From assembly GCA_025201705.1 (NCBI GenBank), contig MU616617.1, positions 17,570 through 81,569 of the forward strand: DNA of 64,000 nucleotides, in the 5' to 3' direction. Under the pieces are notes generated by a model. That model searched no databases and had not been told where the DNA came from. It was given only the letters and a program-made list of their open reading frames with translations. Positions 22,293 through 35,274 of this stretch are shown one piece after another. Position 1 is the stretch's first letter, and the number at the start of each line of letters is the position of its first letter. The DNA comes from Dissophora ornata. Lineage: Eukaryota > Mortierellomycota > Mortierellomycetes > Mortierellales > Mortierellaceae. The position numbers and the translations under genes were made by a program.

Positions 22293-22735
22293 GGAATAAT
22301 ATAATCTCACCCCCCCCGTGAGCCTCTTATTCTCACGGGGGTCATCAACTCCTGCGCTAAGTCCATGTAAACGTTCCCAATCTTTGAACGTCAATTGCGC
22401 AACAACTTTTTATGCTACTCCCTACTCTTCCTAATATATTTCTTTTGCCCATCTCCATGCCTATCTTCTCATGTAGTTTACTTCTTTTTTCGTCCACTAT
22501 GGGTGAACTGAACAGACAATTAAGCACTCTTTGCATGCAAGTGGACATCAAAGTTGATGAGAAGGTAGGCATGGAGATGGGTAAAAGAAATATATTAAGA
22601 AGAGTAGGAAGTAGCATAAAAAGTTGTTGCGCAATTGACGTTCAAAGATTGGGAACGTTTACATGGACTTAGCGCAGGAGTTGATGACCCCCGTCAGAAT
22701 AAGAAGCTCGCGGTGGAGTGAGATTATATTATTCC
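22293..22735. mobile_element. Foldback (long-TIR) miniature element
   Basis: The element is 443 bp and starts and ends with the same 18-bp inverted sequence (GGAATAATATAATCTCAC). The inverted match extends through about 190 bp on each side (22293 to about 22486 against 22735 to about 22550), with only about a dozen mismatches and a ~70-bp unpaired centre. As RNA or single-stranded DNA it would form one long hairpin. There is no coding capacity: the mirrored short frames in both strands are artefacts of the symmetry. Flanks are T-rich on both sides, so a target duplication cannot be read securely. Its right end is 66 bp past the stop of the PP2C gene. Confidence 0.88.
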
Positions 22736-22801
22736 TTTTGTTTTTTTTGGTGGCAGGAGTTAGATCTCATAGGTATATTCTTTATTAGCTGTACAATGTA
22801 T

Positions 22802-25427
22802 TTAACGAATGTCTACAAATCCGTCAGAGGTCTGCGCATCAGAGAGAGCGATTGTTGTATCCTGTTGATTAAAGAACACCACGGTGACTACATTCCAAAA
22901 AAAAAAAAAAAAAAAAGTGGTTAAAAGGCGCTGAAAAAATCAATTGGGCGCAGACAAAGGTATCGTGATCGAAGAATCTTACCGGTGATATCGTCGCGAT
23001 AGACGCGACTCATAGGCGAAGGGATCGACAGTGTAGCCGCCAATTTGTCATCGTCCGCACCGCCGAGCGCGTTTCGGATCAGATGTGTCGAGGCATTAGC
23101 CTGATCCCTATACGTAAACTTACGCGCCTGGCTCGCAGGGCCTTTGGGAGTCATATTGGCAGGCGTTAACTCCTCTTCTTCTTCCTCTTGCAACATTTGC
23201 TGGCTGCTTTCTTTGCCGTTGTTTGTCGCTGAGGTGGCGTTCGCTAGAATAGCTCTGCGCTGCTGTCTATACTTTTTGCTTTCTTCTCTATCCAGGACCA
23301 AGTCGTGGTGGCCAGTTTTGCCATCCAGCAGGTCACCGACCAGCTGCACAACCTCATCCGACGTCAGTTTGTCCCAGAGACCATCGGTTGCCATAACCAA
23401 GAACCGATCCTCGGGTTGGATTTTGTGGTGTCGTACAACAGGTTTTGCGGTTACGTACGGCGGCGTATTAAAGTTGCGATAGGGTTGACGGTATGCTGGA
23501 AAGAGTCGAAACACCTTTTCCTGTATCTCCTTTGACCACTTATACCGTGCGTCTCCAAATGCCCTCGTTGGTTCTACAGAGAGAGGAAAACGAAAAGTCA
23601 GCAATGTTTTAAAGCGCGAGCGGAAAGCACAATTACGGCGCTCGACCATGGAGACAAAAAGCACTCACCAAGACCGCCCAAAACTCGGCCACGCATGACA
23701 ACCGTGTCTTCCTCGCCTGGATGCAGTTTTTGCAGCCTCTTGACCTCTAATTGATTTCTACCTGTCTGATCAAATGACAGTGGTACAGCCCTCCAGACGT
23801 GTCCGCCGTCAGCCAACGGCTCACGCACGCCCATCACAGCTCTGCTATCGCCTGTACAGGCGACATACAAATCTCTCTCCCGAGGATCCACATACGCCAT
23901 CAATGCACAAGACCCCGCAATGGCTGGCAAGAGCGAAGAGCACGCCAGTGGGCGGGAGGGATGCTCCAACACCCGCTTGACGCTATCATGTACAAGCCGC
24001 TGATCCAGCTTCAAAAAACCGCGCTCAATTGCTTCTGCGACCGCCTTCGTATCCCTTGGGTTTCTGACCAAATCAAGTTCCCTAGCTAGGGATGGAGCTA
24101 GCTCACGTGCAACCTTTTGACTGCAACACCAGCCGGAATGGCCGTCAAAGACTCCAAAAAACACTTTCTCAATTTCGCCATCCTGGTTTCGAATTGCATG
24201 CGTTGATAAGTCATCCTCAATAGGACTGTTGGATGGAAGCTGGTTAACGCAATATCCTACTACGAGATCCTGCCCCAACCTTGTGTTCTGCTTGTTTCGT
24301 TTTCCTTGATCTGCCATCACCTTGAAGGATTTTTGATGCTGACCCAACCGAAGCTCCACTTGTTCAGGCGTCATCATCCGGATATTTTTCTGGGACCCAT
24401 GTAGACCCTGTGAGGGAAGTCCATTCGATGAACCATCAAGAGCAGTTCCTGAAATTGAGAACGAGTCCATTATCGCTGTAGGTGATCCCGACTTGGAAAG
24501 CGCCCTGAATGGGGTCACTGAGTTCTCTGCCATCTCTCCGAAGACGTTTTTGGTCTGGGCCAGCTCTAAAAATAATTTAGACCATTGCTCCAAGTAGTCC
24601 AACTTCCCCATGTATATCCCAATACCAGCTGCGGATACAACAAACCCCCACATGAAAGCTCTTCCAGCTGCCCTCCTAGACTCTATTAAATGCCACCACA
24701 TCCATGGGTTCCAATGCGGGGGCCATTGACTTGGCCAGGGGTTGGACCCCCCATGACGTCCATCATAACTACCTCGTCCTCCACCACTACCTGCGCTTCC
24801 ACTGCCACCGCCGCCTGGCATTCCTCCCGCTCCAACACCACCTCCTTGACTGTGGGTTTGGTGTCGCTGTTGGTAATACATCTGCTGTTGTTGCTGGCGC
24901 AGGAAATGGATGAGCCTTTGGCGATACAAAGAGTGTTGACGGTGGTGGCGCGGTGGGACAAAGTCTTCGTGACGGAGTCGCGATGCCCGCTCGTAGTACC
25001 CCTGTCCTTGATGACTACCGCTGCTGTACTGGTGCTGATCATGATCATGCTGGCCAGACTTGTCGCGTTGATGGGTACTGTCACGCTTGACTCGCTCATT
25101 CTTTTTCAAAGGCATGATGCGGCTGGTGAATGGAGATTGGGTCGTTTCTGCTGCTCTTGAGGCTCCTGTTGCCCCTGTTGCTGTTGCTCCTTTTGCAGTT
25201 GTTGTTGGAGTTGTTGCGTCGATAAAGACACCCCTCTTGGCCTTCTTCTTGATCTTCTTGACTGGCACGCCATCCAGCTTCAGTTTATGGGTGCGAGGAA
25301 TTCGCCAGTGCCGGGGGAATGGCGTGGTCGACGTCGAGAAGGGAAACGTCGAAGTCGATTGGATCCTGTTCAGCAGACAACTTCGACACGGCGACGAAAG
25401 GAGAGCGGCGACGAGCCTGAGCGACAT
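22802..25427 (-). CDS. Mitochondrial PP2C-type phosphatase (pyruvate dehydrogenase phosphatase-like, Ptc5)
   Basis: Metal-dependent Ser/Thr phosphatase; relatives dephosphorylate and activate pyruvate dehydrogenase E1. Three exons (25427-23669, 23573-22983, 22887-22802) give 811 residues with matching phases. The N-terminus is basic and Ser/Thr-rich (presequence-like), followed by a His/Gln/Gly-rich disordered region to ~235. One membrane span follows (AFMWGFVVSAAGIGIYMG, ~257-274), implying inner-membrane anchoring. The PP2C core begins near residue 385. It has the metal motif FFGVFDGHSGW (DGH 428-430), then SCALMAYVD...ACTGDSRAVMG, RVLGGLEPTRAFGDARYKW and FLVMATDGLWDKL. The last exon completes YRDDITVTVVFF and adds 20 residues ending DIR. 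Its acceptor follows a run of about 18 T. The gene diverges from the Cys-rich protein gene. Confidence 0.92.
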
Positions 25428-25927
25428 TCCTGATGGTCGCGATCAGCTCTTAGATGGAATAAATGGGTGCAGGGACACTGAGTGAAAGGAATGGGCAAAA
25501 ACAAGGGCCATTCGGTGGATCATCGATCACTTTGCGATTGTGCTGTGCCCGTGCCTGTTGTCAGGGCTTGGCTGGACGTGGAGACGAAAAAGGCAAAAAA
25601 AGATTGGTGATTGAGCTATTGGACTGCGGATTGCGCCAAAGCTCAAGAGTGTTTACGCCTTGCTCAACATCCTTGGCAAGGTTTACAGGGAGTCCGTGGC
25701 GAAGGAGGTTTTGAGGTGTTTGGACGTCTCTGGTACAGACGAGGAGGCGAAAAGCGAGGCGAGGTATGAGGGACAAGGAAAGATGGGAATGTGATATGTC
25801 CAGTCGATAGTCGAGGTGCTCTTCCCCTTTTGCTTGCTACTTCCTCTCGTTCTTTCCCCAAATTGTCGTCACAGCTCCATCATACAGCGCAAGGCACCCT
25901 TCTTTGTCAACGTTGCTACTCAAGAAA

Positions 25928-26939
25928 ATGCTCGAGAACAGGGTACTTCTCACGATCGCTCTCGGTCTGGCGGGCCTGTGTGTCGTTTCACCATATGCAG
26001 GCAATCACCCAACAAAGATGGATGTTAGCCTACGAGAGGTCCTCTGCTCAAATCAGATGGGGATGTGTACTTCCTCGTGTCAAAACAAAGTCCAAGACAA
26101 CACCTGGTACCGTTTCTGGGAGGCCTCGACCTGCAGTGATCCACAACACCCATTCACACAGACGTACATCGTGCACCGTCAATATCAAATATATATCGCC
26201 GATCCCGCTATATCTAACATGTGAATACTTCTCCGCTATTATTGGTATTATTAGCGACGTGGAGACACTTGAATGGACCTGCATCTGCTCTGGTGGCACA
26301 ATCAAGATGTTCGACAACTGGCAGTTCCCAATCCCGTTCAAGCTCTGCAGGATGAACCTTTTAGACTGTCTCCAAGCGTGCCCCGGATCAGCAAAGATCA
26401 GCAATCAGGGCCCGGGTGCTCAGGTCGCTGACTCTGCCTCGGGGGACTGGCAGAGTTCTCGACAACAACAGCAAGTCCGTCTGTCACTCCCAGATGGGGT
26501 TGACAATGATTTCGATCAGGACGATTTCGATGCGATCGAGGAAATCCAACTCCTTCAACGTCACTCCAAAATTGAGGGATCGTACTCACGATTCGAGGAA
26601 GAGGGGCGAAAGAAGAACGTTCTGAACAAGAAAAAGAAGCAGCTCCATAAGCAGCTCTGGGCCAAACAGCGGAATGAGATCGAGTCTGAGAGCCGGGTCG
26701 AAATCGAGGGCGGCCACGTCATTGGTGGTGGTGGTGATAAGAATGACTGGTCCCAGGAGATTATTGCATTCACAACGCTCTCCGATCCAACGGCGCGTCG
26801 CGACCCCAAATGTGTGGCACGTTGTCAGACAGATTACTCTTGTGGCACAGAGTCGGCGCCAGTGTACCGTGGTGTTATGCAGATCCCCAGGGTTGTTGAG
26901 AAAATGGTGGCACAGGACAGCGAAGAGCAGACAGATTAG
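25928..26939 (+). CDS. Secreted cysteine-rich protein of unknown function
   Basis: Not recognised as a named family. Two exons, 25928-26106 and 26255-26939, give 287 residues. The junction restores a Cys codon (NTCDVETLEWTC). A signal peptide is evident (MLENRVLLTIALGLAGLCVVSPYAG). The mature N-terminal part has regularly spaced cysteines in CSNQMGMCTSSC, TCDVETLEWTCIC, LCRMNLLDCLQAC. This resembles small fungal surface or secreted Cys-rich domains, with the conserved Trp before the C-x-C pair. The remainder is polar: Gln-rich, a Lys-rich stretch (RKKNVLNKKKKQLHKQ), a Gly loop and a late CVARCQTDYSC. No membrane span or GPI signal is apparent at the end. A cell-surface or effector role is possible but unsupported. 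Confidence 0.8.
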
Positions 26940-29900
26940 TTTGAGCTATCTGAGATTAGCAACAGGGATACTTAAAGTTGAGCACCCTCGTCTGACATGG
27001 AATCAGCTGCTCAGAGCGGCACGTCCTTTGCATGCTATCCTCTAATACGTTTATTGTTTAGTCCCACGATGGGTGTAGTTCCGTTGTGGTACTTTGCAAA
27101 AACAACGGAAATTGGAGATCATCACAAGAAAATAACATTGCATGAACCTCTTGAACAGATCGACTGCCCCACTGACAACTTTTTCTGTACTAAGCAGATC
27201 ATGTGAAAGACATTGTTGTCGTGTGAAGACACATGCCTCCGCCTCGCTTCTGGGTGCTTCATTCTATCCATCAACATTTTCTCTCATTCTCGCACTCTCT
27301 TGCCTTTGGGGTTCGTCATTGGAGCTCTTTTATTAACTTTGTTATACATGTCAATATTTGATTGTTTATTTGCTCGATCGAACCCCAGCTGAATTTTTTT
27401 TTTTCGCTGATTGTCTCTCTGGCCTGATAGGGCAGTACGGCAATACGGGCAATCGGGTGCAGAATGAGAGAGAACGAGCGACAAAAAGAGAGGGAGAGAC
27501 AGAGTGTGTGTGTGTGTGGGCGAGAGAGAGAAAGAGAGAAACAGAAAGAGAAAGAGGGCTCTTTTCAAGTACCCACGCTCGAATGTGTTGTGGACTGCAC
27601 CTGAGAAGAATGGTCAGTCGTACTACTGGATCTGAATGGCTCAATTATTGCAATCGTCACATTCGATTGGATAGTGCACAAAGGATGGGTGGCCACTCGT
27701 CTTCCTTTTTGTTATGCAGCTATTTCATTTCATGCAAAGCCATGTACGCGTTGAGCGCGTGCACAAGGGTTCGTGCGCCAGGTGGGGGAATAGAAGCGCT
27801 TAACACGGGTCATCCCACAGTTCCCCATGAATACCTTCATAGGAGCATTGCGTCTACTAGAAAGACGAGTAGGCATTGGATCCTCAATCACCCTCCTCAA
27901 ATCTCATATATTCCCAGAAGACTCGGGATCGCGATCCATCCTACTTTTCGTATGCTTGATCGCAAAGGAGTCAGCGCTGGAGGTATTTACCCGCGAGACC
28001 ATATCGATGATGCTCTCGCTATCCCCTTTCTATTATTTGTTCAACTTTCTATTATTTGTTCAACTTTCTATTATTGTTCGACTTGCCACCGCATCCTTCG
28101 CTCCATCATGTTTCTCCCTGACGTTTGTTTACGCAAAGAGCAATGACCGACCGCTTTGTTGATGCAGATGCGCATGAGTCTGTGGAGTGTGCAGCCTTCA
28201 GTTGGTTGCTCTCGCCACCCCCAACTCATTTACACCTGCTGGTAGCAATCGAGCGAGAGCGGAATGGGAGCAAGGTATGAATCAGTACGTGCGACTCAAA
28301 TCAAGAGTACATGGTGTACACTAATGCCTTTGAAGATGGACATGTGTTGAAAGGCGGAATACATTGTTTTCATCCGCGATGTACAAGGGAGATGCAGCTA
28401 TGCCACCTCTGCCTGGACTATTAAAAAAAAGTAAACAAACACAATAATGAATCTTCATTGCCGTTAAAACACAAGGACCTCACCGGCAGATGGGCTGCCA
28501 AGGTGAAGACAGCAGTCGGCCAAGGATGGGGTCAAAGGGCGATGTAAAAGGAAATGAAAATACGAAATGAAAACAAACAATAAAAAAAAACTGCACAACG
28601 TTCTTGTGGATGACCTTTGCTTCCTTTGCTTCCTTGCTTCCTTGCTTTTTTCCATTCTTTCAACTTTCCCTCATTCTTACTATCCTTCCTTGCTGACTAG
28701 TTCTTTGTCCATCCCTTCGCTATCACGATTTCCTTTCAGGTACACTCTAACGTTTGTATTTGACGCCCCCTCGGCTATCCATCCTCCCTTTGCCTCCTTT
28801 GCCCCTTGTTTCCATCATTGGCTGCACCTGCCTCTCACCCATCATCCCGCAACTCGATTATCATTCCGTGATTTCAACCCAAGGTAGGGCACATATACAC
28901 ATGGGCATGCATAGTCCAACACAGCCTTCTGGACAACTCAAACTATCCTCGGACATTGCATACCAAAGTTGTCAAGGGACAATACAAAACGCAATTATGG
29001 GGGGAATGTGAATGGGATTCAATGAGATGGATGGGCGTGATGAGTTCGAGCACAAGCCATGGTCTGTTCAGCATCCGAGGTTTCATTGTCATTCAGCGAT
29101 GAAGGGGGGACAAAAAAAAAGAAGGTTCATCGCAGATTTGATGGCGAAGCATTGATCTGAATTCAGATGGATCTCCACAGTTCGGGAGGAGGGAGAGAGA
29201 TTAATCACTGCAGCGATGAGTTTTGGATGAGGCAATGCCTTTTTTTCGGGGGTGGTGGTGGTGGTGGTGGTGCGATGAAGACGATCTCCCTTGATTCGTA
29301 CTGCTGCACTCTGCGGGAGTGAGACCTGCTTGGTTAGACCCAGGAATGAGAAACACAGGAGCGGCTCTCTTTTAATTTAATTTTTAATTTATTATCGATC
29401 ATGTTAAATGTTTGCGTGTACTATGGGGCATGTGTCGTCTGCGCTCCATGCTAGTGTATGATTCCCCATGGTTGGTGTGAACTGTGAGTGTGCAAGGAAG
29501 TGTGCGTTGTGTTCCTGACGAACGGTAATGGATGATGGCTATTGCGTTGTTTGGGTTCTCCGGGCTGTGCGCATTGTCCACCTGCGTTTCTTCTCTGTTT
29601 CTTCGTGTCTCGTACTTGTGTGCACATCGCATTTAACACAATCAATTGATGCACTCCTCTTTCTCTCATGCACTTGTTCTATCGTCCTCTTGTCCTCACA
29701 CTCTCTCACTCTGTCTCTCCACGCATGCACTAAAATGAGCCATATAGAGGAATATCCAATGCGGCACATCTGAGCAGAGAGGACAGGGATCACGGAAATG
29801 CTATTGGTTTTCCCCCTCCTCCCGCCCGCCCGCCCACCCACTCAACCTCCCCTCTATCTTCATGTCCCACCACACGAACCCATCCCAGACATCCGTGTTT

Positions 29901-30663
29901 GCTTGCGCTGCTCCACGCTCTCCCATCTTTACAGCCACATCAAGGCACATGAGCACTTCTCTCCCTCTCCCTCTCCCTTTCGCAAACAAACACATCACAC
30001 ACATCACACCCATTACCACCACCCGCGGTGTTTTCCATTTTTTTCACCTTGTCTACCCTCTCCTGTCCTCCCCTGACTTGTTTCCTTTCCTTCTCTCTAC
30101 TTCGCTTGCATTATCGCTCCTCTTCATCCCCGATCAACAACCGCTCGTCAATCCATCCTGCTTCATTTCTTTGCCGCCAAAAGGCAACGGCAGCAACCAA
30201 ATCCACATCTATGGGACGACCTCTCAATTTAGTACGAATCATCCTTATCGACTTTTATACTGCTCCTCTACCTTATTTCTCTTCCCTCGCTTTATCCATT
30301 CATTCACGCTACAGTTGGCCTGGGGTATTAAACAGCATCTGCGTAGATTATCAGCCATCGCGGCTATGTTTTAACGTTGTGTGCAGGGACGAGTCGGTCG
30401 TGGGAGCATCTGATGTGTCAAGATGCAATTTTTTCTGTGCACAAGAAGCGATCCTTACCGCCCAGTTCTCTCCTGTCGTTTCCTTTTAGTCATTCAAGTA
30501 GCTACGCAGTCAACGAGCCGAATCAAAGGACAAGAAAAGTTCACCTCTCCCTCAACATTAAGTGGAACAAGGAACATCCATTTTATAACTCGGACTTCAA
30601 AAATTCACCTTCGACGACAGAGTAAGGAAGGCTCACCACAAAACGCCCGAGTAATACCGTCCT
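26940..30663. other. 3.7-kb non-coding interval with simple sequence
   Basis: No gene supported on either strand. It contains a purine-rich GAGA/GTGT tract (27465-27560), a 19-bp tandem repeat (28027-28080), CT-rich blocks at 28600-28860 and 29570-30330, and a (GGT)n run near 29247-29272. Open frames here are low-complexity Leu/Ser/Pro or Arg/Glu strings. The last ~1 kb, strongly pyrimidine-rich with CACAC and CCCGCCCGCC runs, probably holds the promoter and long leader of the PHD-finger gene. Confidence 0.6.
28027..28080. repeat. Tandem 19-bp repeat, about 2.8 copies
   Basis: Two perfect copies of TTTCTATTATTTGTTCAAC followed by a third diverging copy (TTTCTATTATTGTTCG). No gene context. 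Confidence 0.9.
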
Positions 30664-33600
30664 ATGACGGAGCAGCCCGGCGACCGCACAAAGAGGACAA
30701 AACACCGACTTCAGCATTCCAAGTCAACTCCGGGTCCCGGGGACATGACCACCTTTCCAACATCCCCATCAGACACAGAAATGAAATCGGTAGACAGGTC
30801 AGATACCGTGCAGAGTCTCACCAACTCCAGTCCTGATCAAGGGTTCAATGCCATGGGATTCAACACTTCTGAACGATTCGACAGAACCTCGCCAGGCCAA
30901 CTTTACAAATCTCCAGGTGGCAGTAGCATCAACGATGATGGCGACAATCCCATGATAATGTACGGCGAAAGCTCAACTGCAGCCACAGACCTGCCATCAC
31001 CGGAAGAACAGATGCAGCAGACCCAGACGTCTTGTGCGCCATCAATGTTATCTTCATCGACCGCAAGCTACTTGCATCCGGGGACCAGCAAAACCAAGTC
31101 TAAGAAGCAAACGCCACCAAACAGAAGGATTCAGGGGGCTGTAAGTTTTGCCTTCGTTACGACGTTTATGGAAACATGCATGTACCATACGTGAGTGTTG
31201 ACAAAAAGGAGTCAATCCCGAATAGAGCGACGACCAGGGCGAATTCGAAATGGACGAGTCCATACAAAAATCCACCATCATGATGAAAAGGTTACGGTCA
31301 AAGTCCGGCAGCAAAAAGTCAGGTAGGGCGATGCATTCTGCTTGACGGAAAAGTCCATCTTGCGATCCCAAAGTAGCCGAAAATCTTATATTCCCAAGCT
31401 TTAATAGAAAATGAATACGGAGATCCGGATTCGGGACATAGTCACCACAAGAGGCATTTGCAAGACTACTGGGTTGGTGGAATCGTTGCCATGCCGCAGT
31501 CATAATTGCGCGCACACAGGATTCTCTAACCAGTACGCCTCTATAACTCGCATTGGAAATCAAATAGAAGGATGGAGGCGCAGGTTTGAATAATAACCAG
31601 GCTACCTTCCCCCCTGATCCACGAGGTGAGCGAGCATGCGCGGCTATATTCCTTTGACATGAAAATTTCAAATCGAGGATGGGTACTAAACGCGTCCTAT
31701 TACTACCAGCCTATATGCAAATGCCTGCGAGGGAGGACAGTGGTTGCGTAATATGCTCGCAGAACTATGACAGTCCCGGAGACCAAGTTGTTCTCTGCGA
31801 CCACTGCAACAGAGGCTATCATCAACTCTGTTATTCTCCACATATTGAAGACAGATTTGTAGAGATAAAAAATCTCGAATGGAACTGCCATGCTTGCACT
31901 CAGCCGCTCAGCACAACGAGTTCGCAGGGCCTATCGGCGTTAACAGAGGATATGTCCTTGACCGGTCAAGAGGTCTCGCATGACATCAAAGAAAATTACC
32001 TGTGGTCCTTGCCGAAATCGCATCTGGTCAAGCTCATCACCAGGATCGAAGCAACTTCACCGACGATCAAGCTTTACCCATCGTGCCTCTCACCGCCAGC
32101 AACCTCTCACTCTGACCAAGCCAGTTTCGTCACACCATCCATCGCAGAAACATTAAAACCGCTTGACTTGGCACAGGGACCGGGCCAGACTATGGCGGCG
32201 AACCTTTCGTATCAAGCAATGCATGGGATCCAAGCAGACTACTTTGGTATATACCTGAGATAGCACTATTCTGCGCCGAAGATGATACACTGTGGTCGAA
32301 ATTTCTAATACAAAGCGGTTTTTCTTTTGATAGATCCATTTGTCACTCAATTTCAACCAACGTCAAGCTCACCGCTATCCAGCATCCGGGGGGCGGCAAC
32401 AAATGATGGCGCTTCCCAAAACACAACGCCGACAGCTTCGGACTCTGCCGCAGCGTCTCTGAGTGGTGCCCTAGGTTCATCAAAGGCCAGAGGTAGTAAG
32501 CCAGGGACACCAAATACACCAAAGGTCGCTGGTCGGCAAACTCCTGGATCAACTCCCGGCACTGGCGTCACCGGAACATATAATTCTGTCAAAGCCCAGG
32601 ACCTTCCTCCCTACGAAGAAATGATTTTCACTGCTATAGCAGATTTGAAGCAAGAGTCAGGAAGCGCTCCAAAGGCTATTCTCGACTGGGTTCAAGCGTA
32701 TGTACAGTTGGGTTGGTTTACCTCGGCCACTCAGAATAACAAAAGGAAAGGAACTCATATGGCCCTGTTCTTATATTCCCGATTAGACATTATCCTGTCC
32801 CCGAGACGTTTCGCGCTTCCTGTGGGCAGGCTATTTCCAAAGCTGCGAAGAAAGGACGTCTTTTGAAGGAGGGTGCCATGTACAAACTCAAACCAGGATA
32901 CACGTATCCGCGAGGTGGTGCAGTAAGTTCTTTCATTTCTTCTTTCATTTTTCCTTTGGTAGTCTCACATCTACACCCACAGGTCCCCTCACGCCTAACC
33001 TACTCGTACTTGTTCGTAGAGAGCATCGAGACACACAGGATCCACGCGCGCTCGCTCCCAGTCATACAACTCAGCCCTTCCCCCGACTATTCCATCTATT
33101 GATGGCGCATCTCGAGGCGTTCCCCTGACAATTCCTTTTGATCCGATCCACCCGATGCTTGATCCAAATCTGTACGGCATGCTTCCAAGTCCTACCTTTC
33201 CAATGACGCCTCAATCCGCAGTTGCTCCAGGATTTCCTGCGAATGTAACCTTAAACACTCAGCAAAGAGTTCAGCAGGCCGTCCATCCATTCAAATTTGA
33301 TTCCCGACCGATAGGAACAGTTGCAAGACCCCAGAAGCTATCTCCCTATGACGCTAGTATGGAGACGAAAGGGGGTGGTGGCACACCCGGCCTGATAGGT
33401 CTGGGCGTGACAAATATCTCTCGTGGATTTATGGGCGAGAGTGACCACGGAATCGACTCGGATAACAACAACGGACGTTCGTCTAGCATGTCGTCGGTTT
33501 CTTCAGGACAGCACTCGTTCACTGGCGCATTCCCAGGGGCAGATGTTGTATCTGCCCGAAATTTACAGTCGCAACGTTCGCATCAAGCGCAGCAGCAGCA

Positions 33601-34564
33601 ACAACAGTCAGTAGTAAGTCAAGACCGAGCATGGACAATGGCACCAGCCGCAGGCAATCACCCGCCAGGCGGCCTCGTTGGAGGGGTGCCGTCACCTACC
33701 AATCCGCTTTCTATCATGTCAAGTGGTATCCAGCAGCAGAGTATCTTTCCTGGACAATTGATACAGGGTCGTGTCGGGGCAGGGTCATCACCACTCCAAT
33801 TCACAACACCATCCTTTGGAACAGTCGGATCCATCGCCCTCGCCACACAATCCACTCAACCTCACTCACCCTTCCCGCCACAGGCTTCCATCCCGCAAGG
33901 ACCGCAAACCATCAATGTCAATACCTCTCACCAAGGCCAGGGGGCTCGGGCAGGAACGACATTGTTCCCAACCATTTTTATTCCCCAGAATCTACATTAC
34001 TCCCAGCCGACCCTTCAACAGCAAACACAGAATCCGCTGTTTGGAGGATCACCGCCCTCCACGCGCCTCTATGGATCCATGTCACTTCCAGCCTCACCAC
34101 AAGATCTAGGGCCGCATTTGCTGCCATCGCAGCCGTTGTTCAGAGAACCGATCAGGATGCAACCGGCGAATTCAATGCTCGGTAACGTGCAGCAGAATGT
34201 GGCCTCATCACACTCCGATACCCCCTCCGGAATGCGGCCAGCTTCCAACGCTGATGGCGATACGACAATGCGGTTCCAGCAACCGGGTCTTGCGTTTAAT
34301 GCTACATCTGGATCTATGCTGCTCTACCAACAGCAACTGCAGCTTGCATATCAGCAACAACAGCAACATCAGCAGCAGCAGCGGCAGCAGCAGCAGCAAC
34401 AACAACAGCAGCAGCAGCAACAACAACTGGCGATGTCTCCCTCTGATATGGCAAACGCGGGTCAACAAAGCAATCTTCACATCTCCACAGAGGCACATGT
34501 TGGACAAAACCAAGAGTCATCTCCGTTCAGCAGTTCTGGAGAAAGATCTCCAATGGACGGATGA
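30664..34564 (+). CDS. PHD-finger protein with linker-histone (H15) winged helix
   Basis: Chromatin-associated regulator by architecture. Six exons (30664-31140, 31226-31322, 31710-32246, 32334-32697, 32787-32922, 33020-34564) give 1051 residues with consistent phases. A Ser/Pro/Thr-rich N-terminus precedes a PHD finger from Cys204: CVIC...CDHC-x5-HQLC...WNCHAC (Cys4-His-Cys3). A second, H15-like domain (~457-537) reads LPPYEEMIFTAIADLKQ, APKAILDWVQAHYPVPETF and AISKAAKKGRLLKEGAMYKL; its reading frame is rebuilt across two introns. The C-terminal half is long, disordered and Gln/Pro/Ser-rich, with a (CAG/CAA)-encoded polyGln tract (codons around 34327-34428). The start is the first Met of the open frame and could be further upstream. 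PHD reader specificity cannot be told from sequence alone. Confidence 0.85.
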
Positions 34565-34789
34565 AAAATGATATTCCCCCCCCCCCTACTCCGATTAGAA
34601 CGAACCATCTTAGTTTTACTTCCATTTATTCCTGCTTCTTCGTTTCGTTATTTCTTGCCAGCATCGTCATTTGCAAATTCGAAATCTCGTCGTTGTCGTT
34701 TTGTTTCCTTATTTATACGCATTGCTTAGTCTTTACTTTGCGCCTTATTTCCAAGAAAGAAAGAAAAGCATCTGCTGTACTCCCGCTGT

Positions 34790-34792
<3 letters not shown>

Positions 34793-34859
<67 letters not shown>
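34793..34859. repeat. 67-nt poly-T homopolymer
   Basis: Uninterrupted run of T from 34793 to 34859, about 230 bp past the stop of the PHD gene. It is far longer than any other homopolymer here. It could be a retrotransposed poly-A tail on the opposite strand or an assembly artefact; true length is uncertain. Confidence 0.95.
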
Positions 34860-35274
34860 CTAAGTTGAACTTGTACTATCTAGAGCGTTTTATTGAAGAA
34901 AGCTCTTTCGCATTGACAATGGGCAATACGGTGTGATAATTCAAAGTTTAAACACATGACCTCGGACATGACCTCCCGACTCCCGAACCCGAGGAGACTA
35001 CTTGTAGATTTTTACGCGTTGAAATACAGAATGTCAGACACGAGCAGGCTCTCCTCCAATGCAAACTGGGGTATTTCAGGTGTGCGTGGCGTAAAATATC
35101 AAGAACCATGCAGTTGGCCGCATTAGTCTACCATGGCTCTTCGGGAATACTGATTTGTGCTGATCCAGGTCATACCCGCCGCTGTAGCCCAATATATAAC
35201 AAAGCAATTCTTCTTTGCGAACACCCATCTTTCCTCCCCCTCACGCAACTTATCTGCTCGACCTTCTCAACACC

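Noticed and set aside
22357..22672. Two 86-codon frames, one on each strand, with almost the same protein
   Set aside because: Mirror images produced by the inverted arms of the foldback element, not genes.
27358..28146. 262-codon open frame on the plus strand
   Set aside because: Composition comes from a GAGA/GTGT tract and the 19-bp tandem repeat. There are no domain features, and overlapping open frames on the other strand are equally long.
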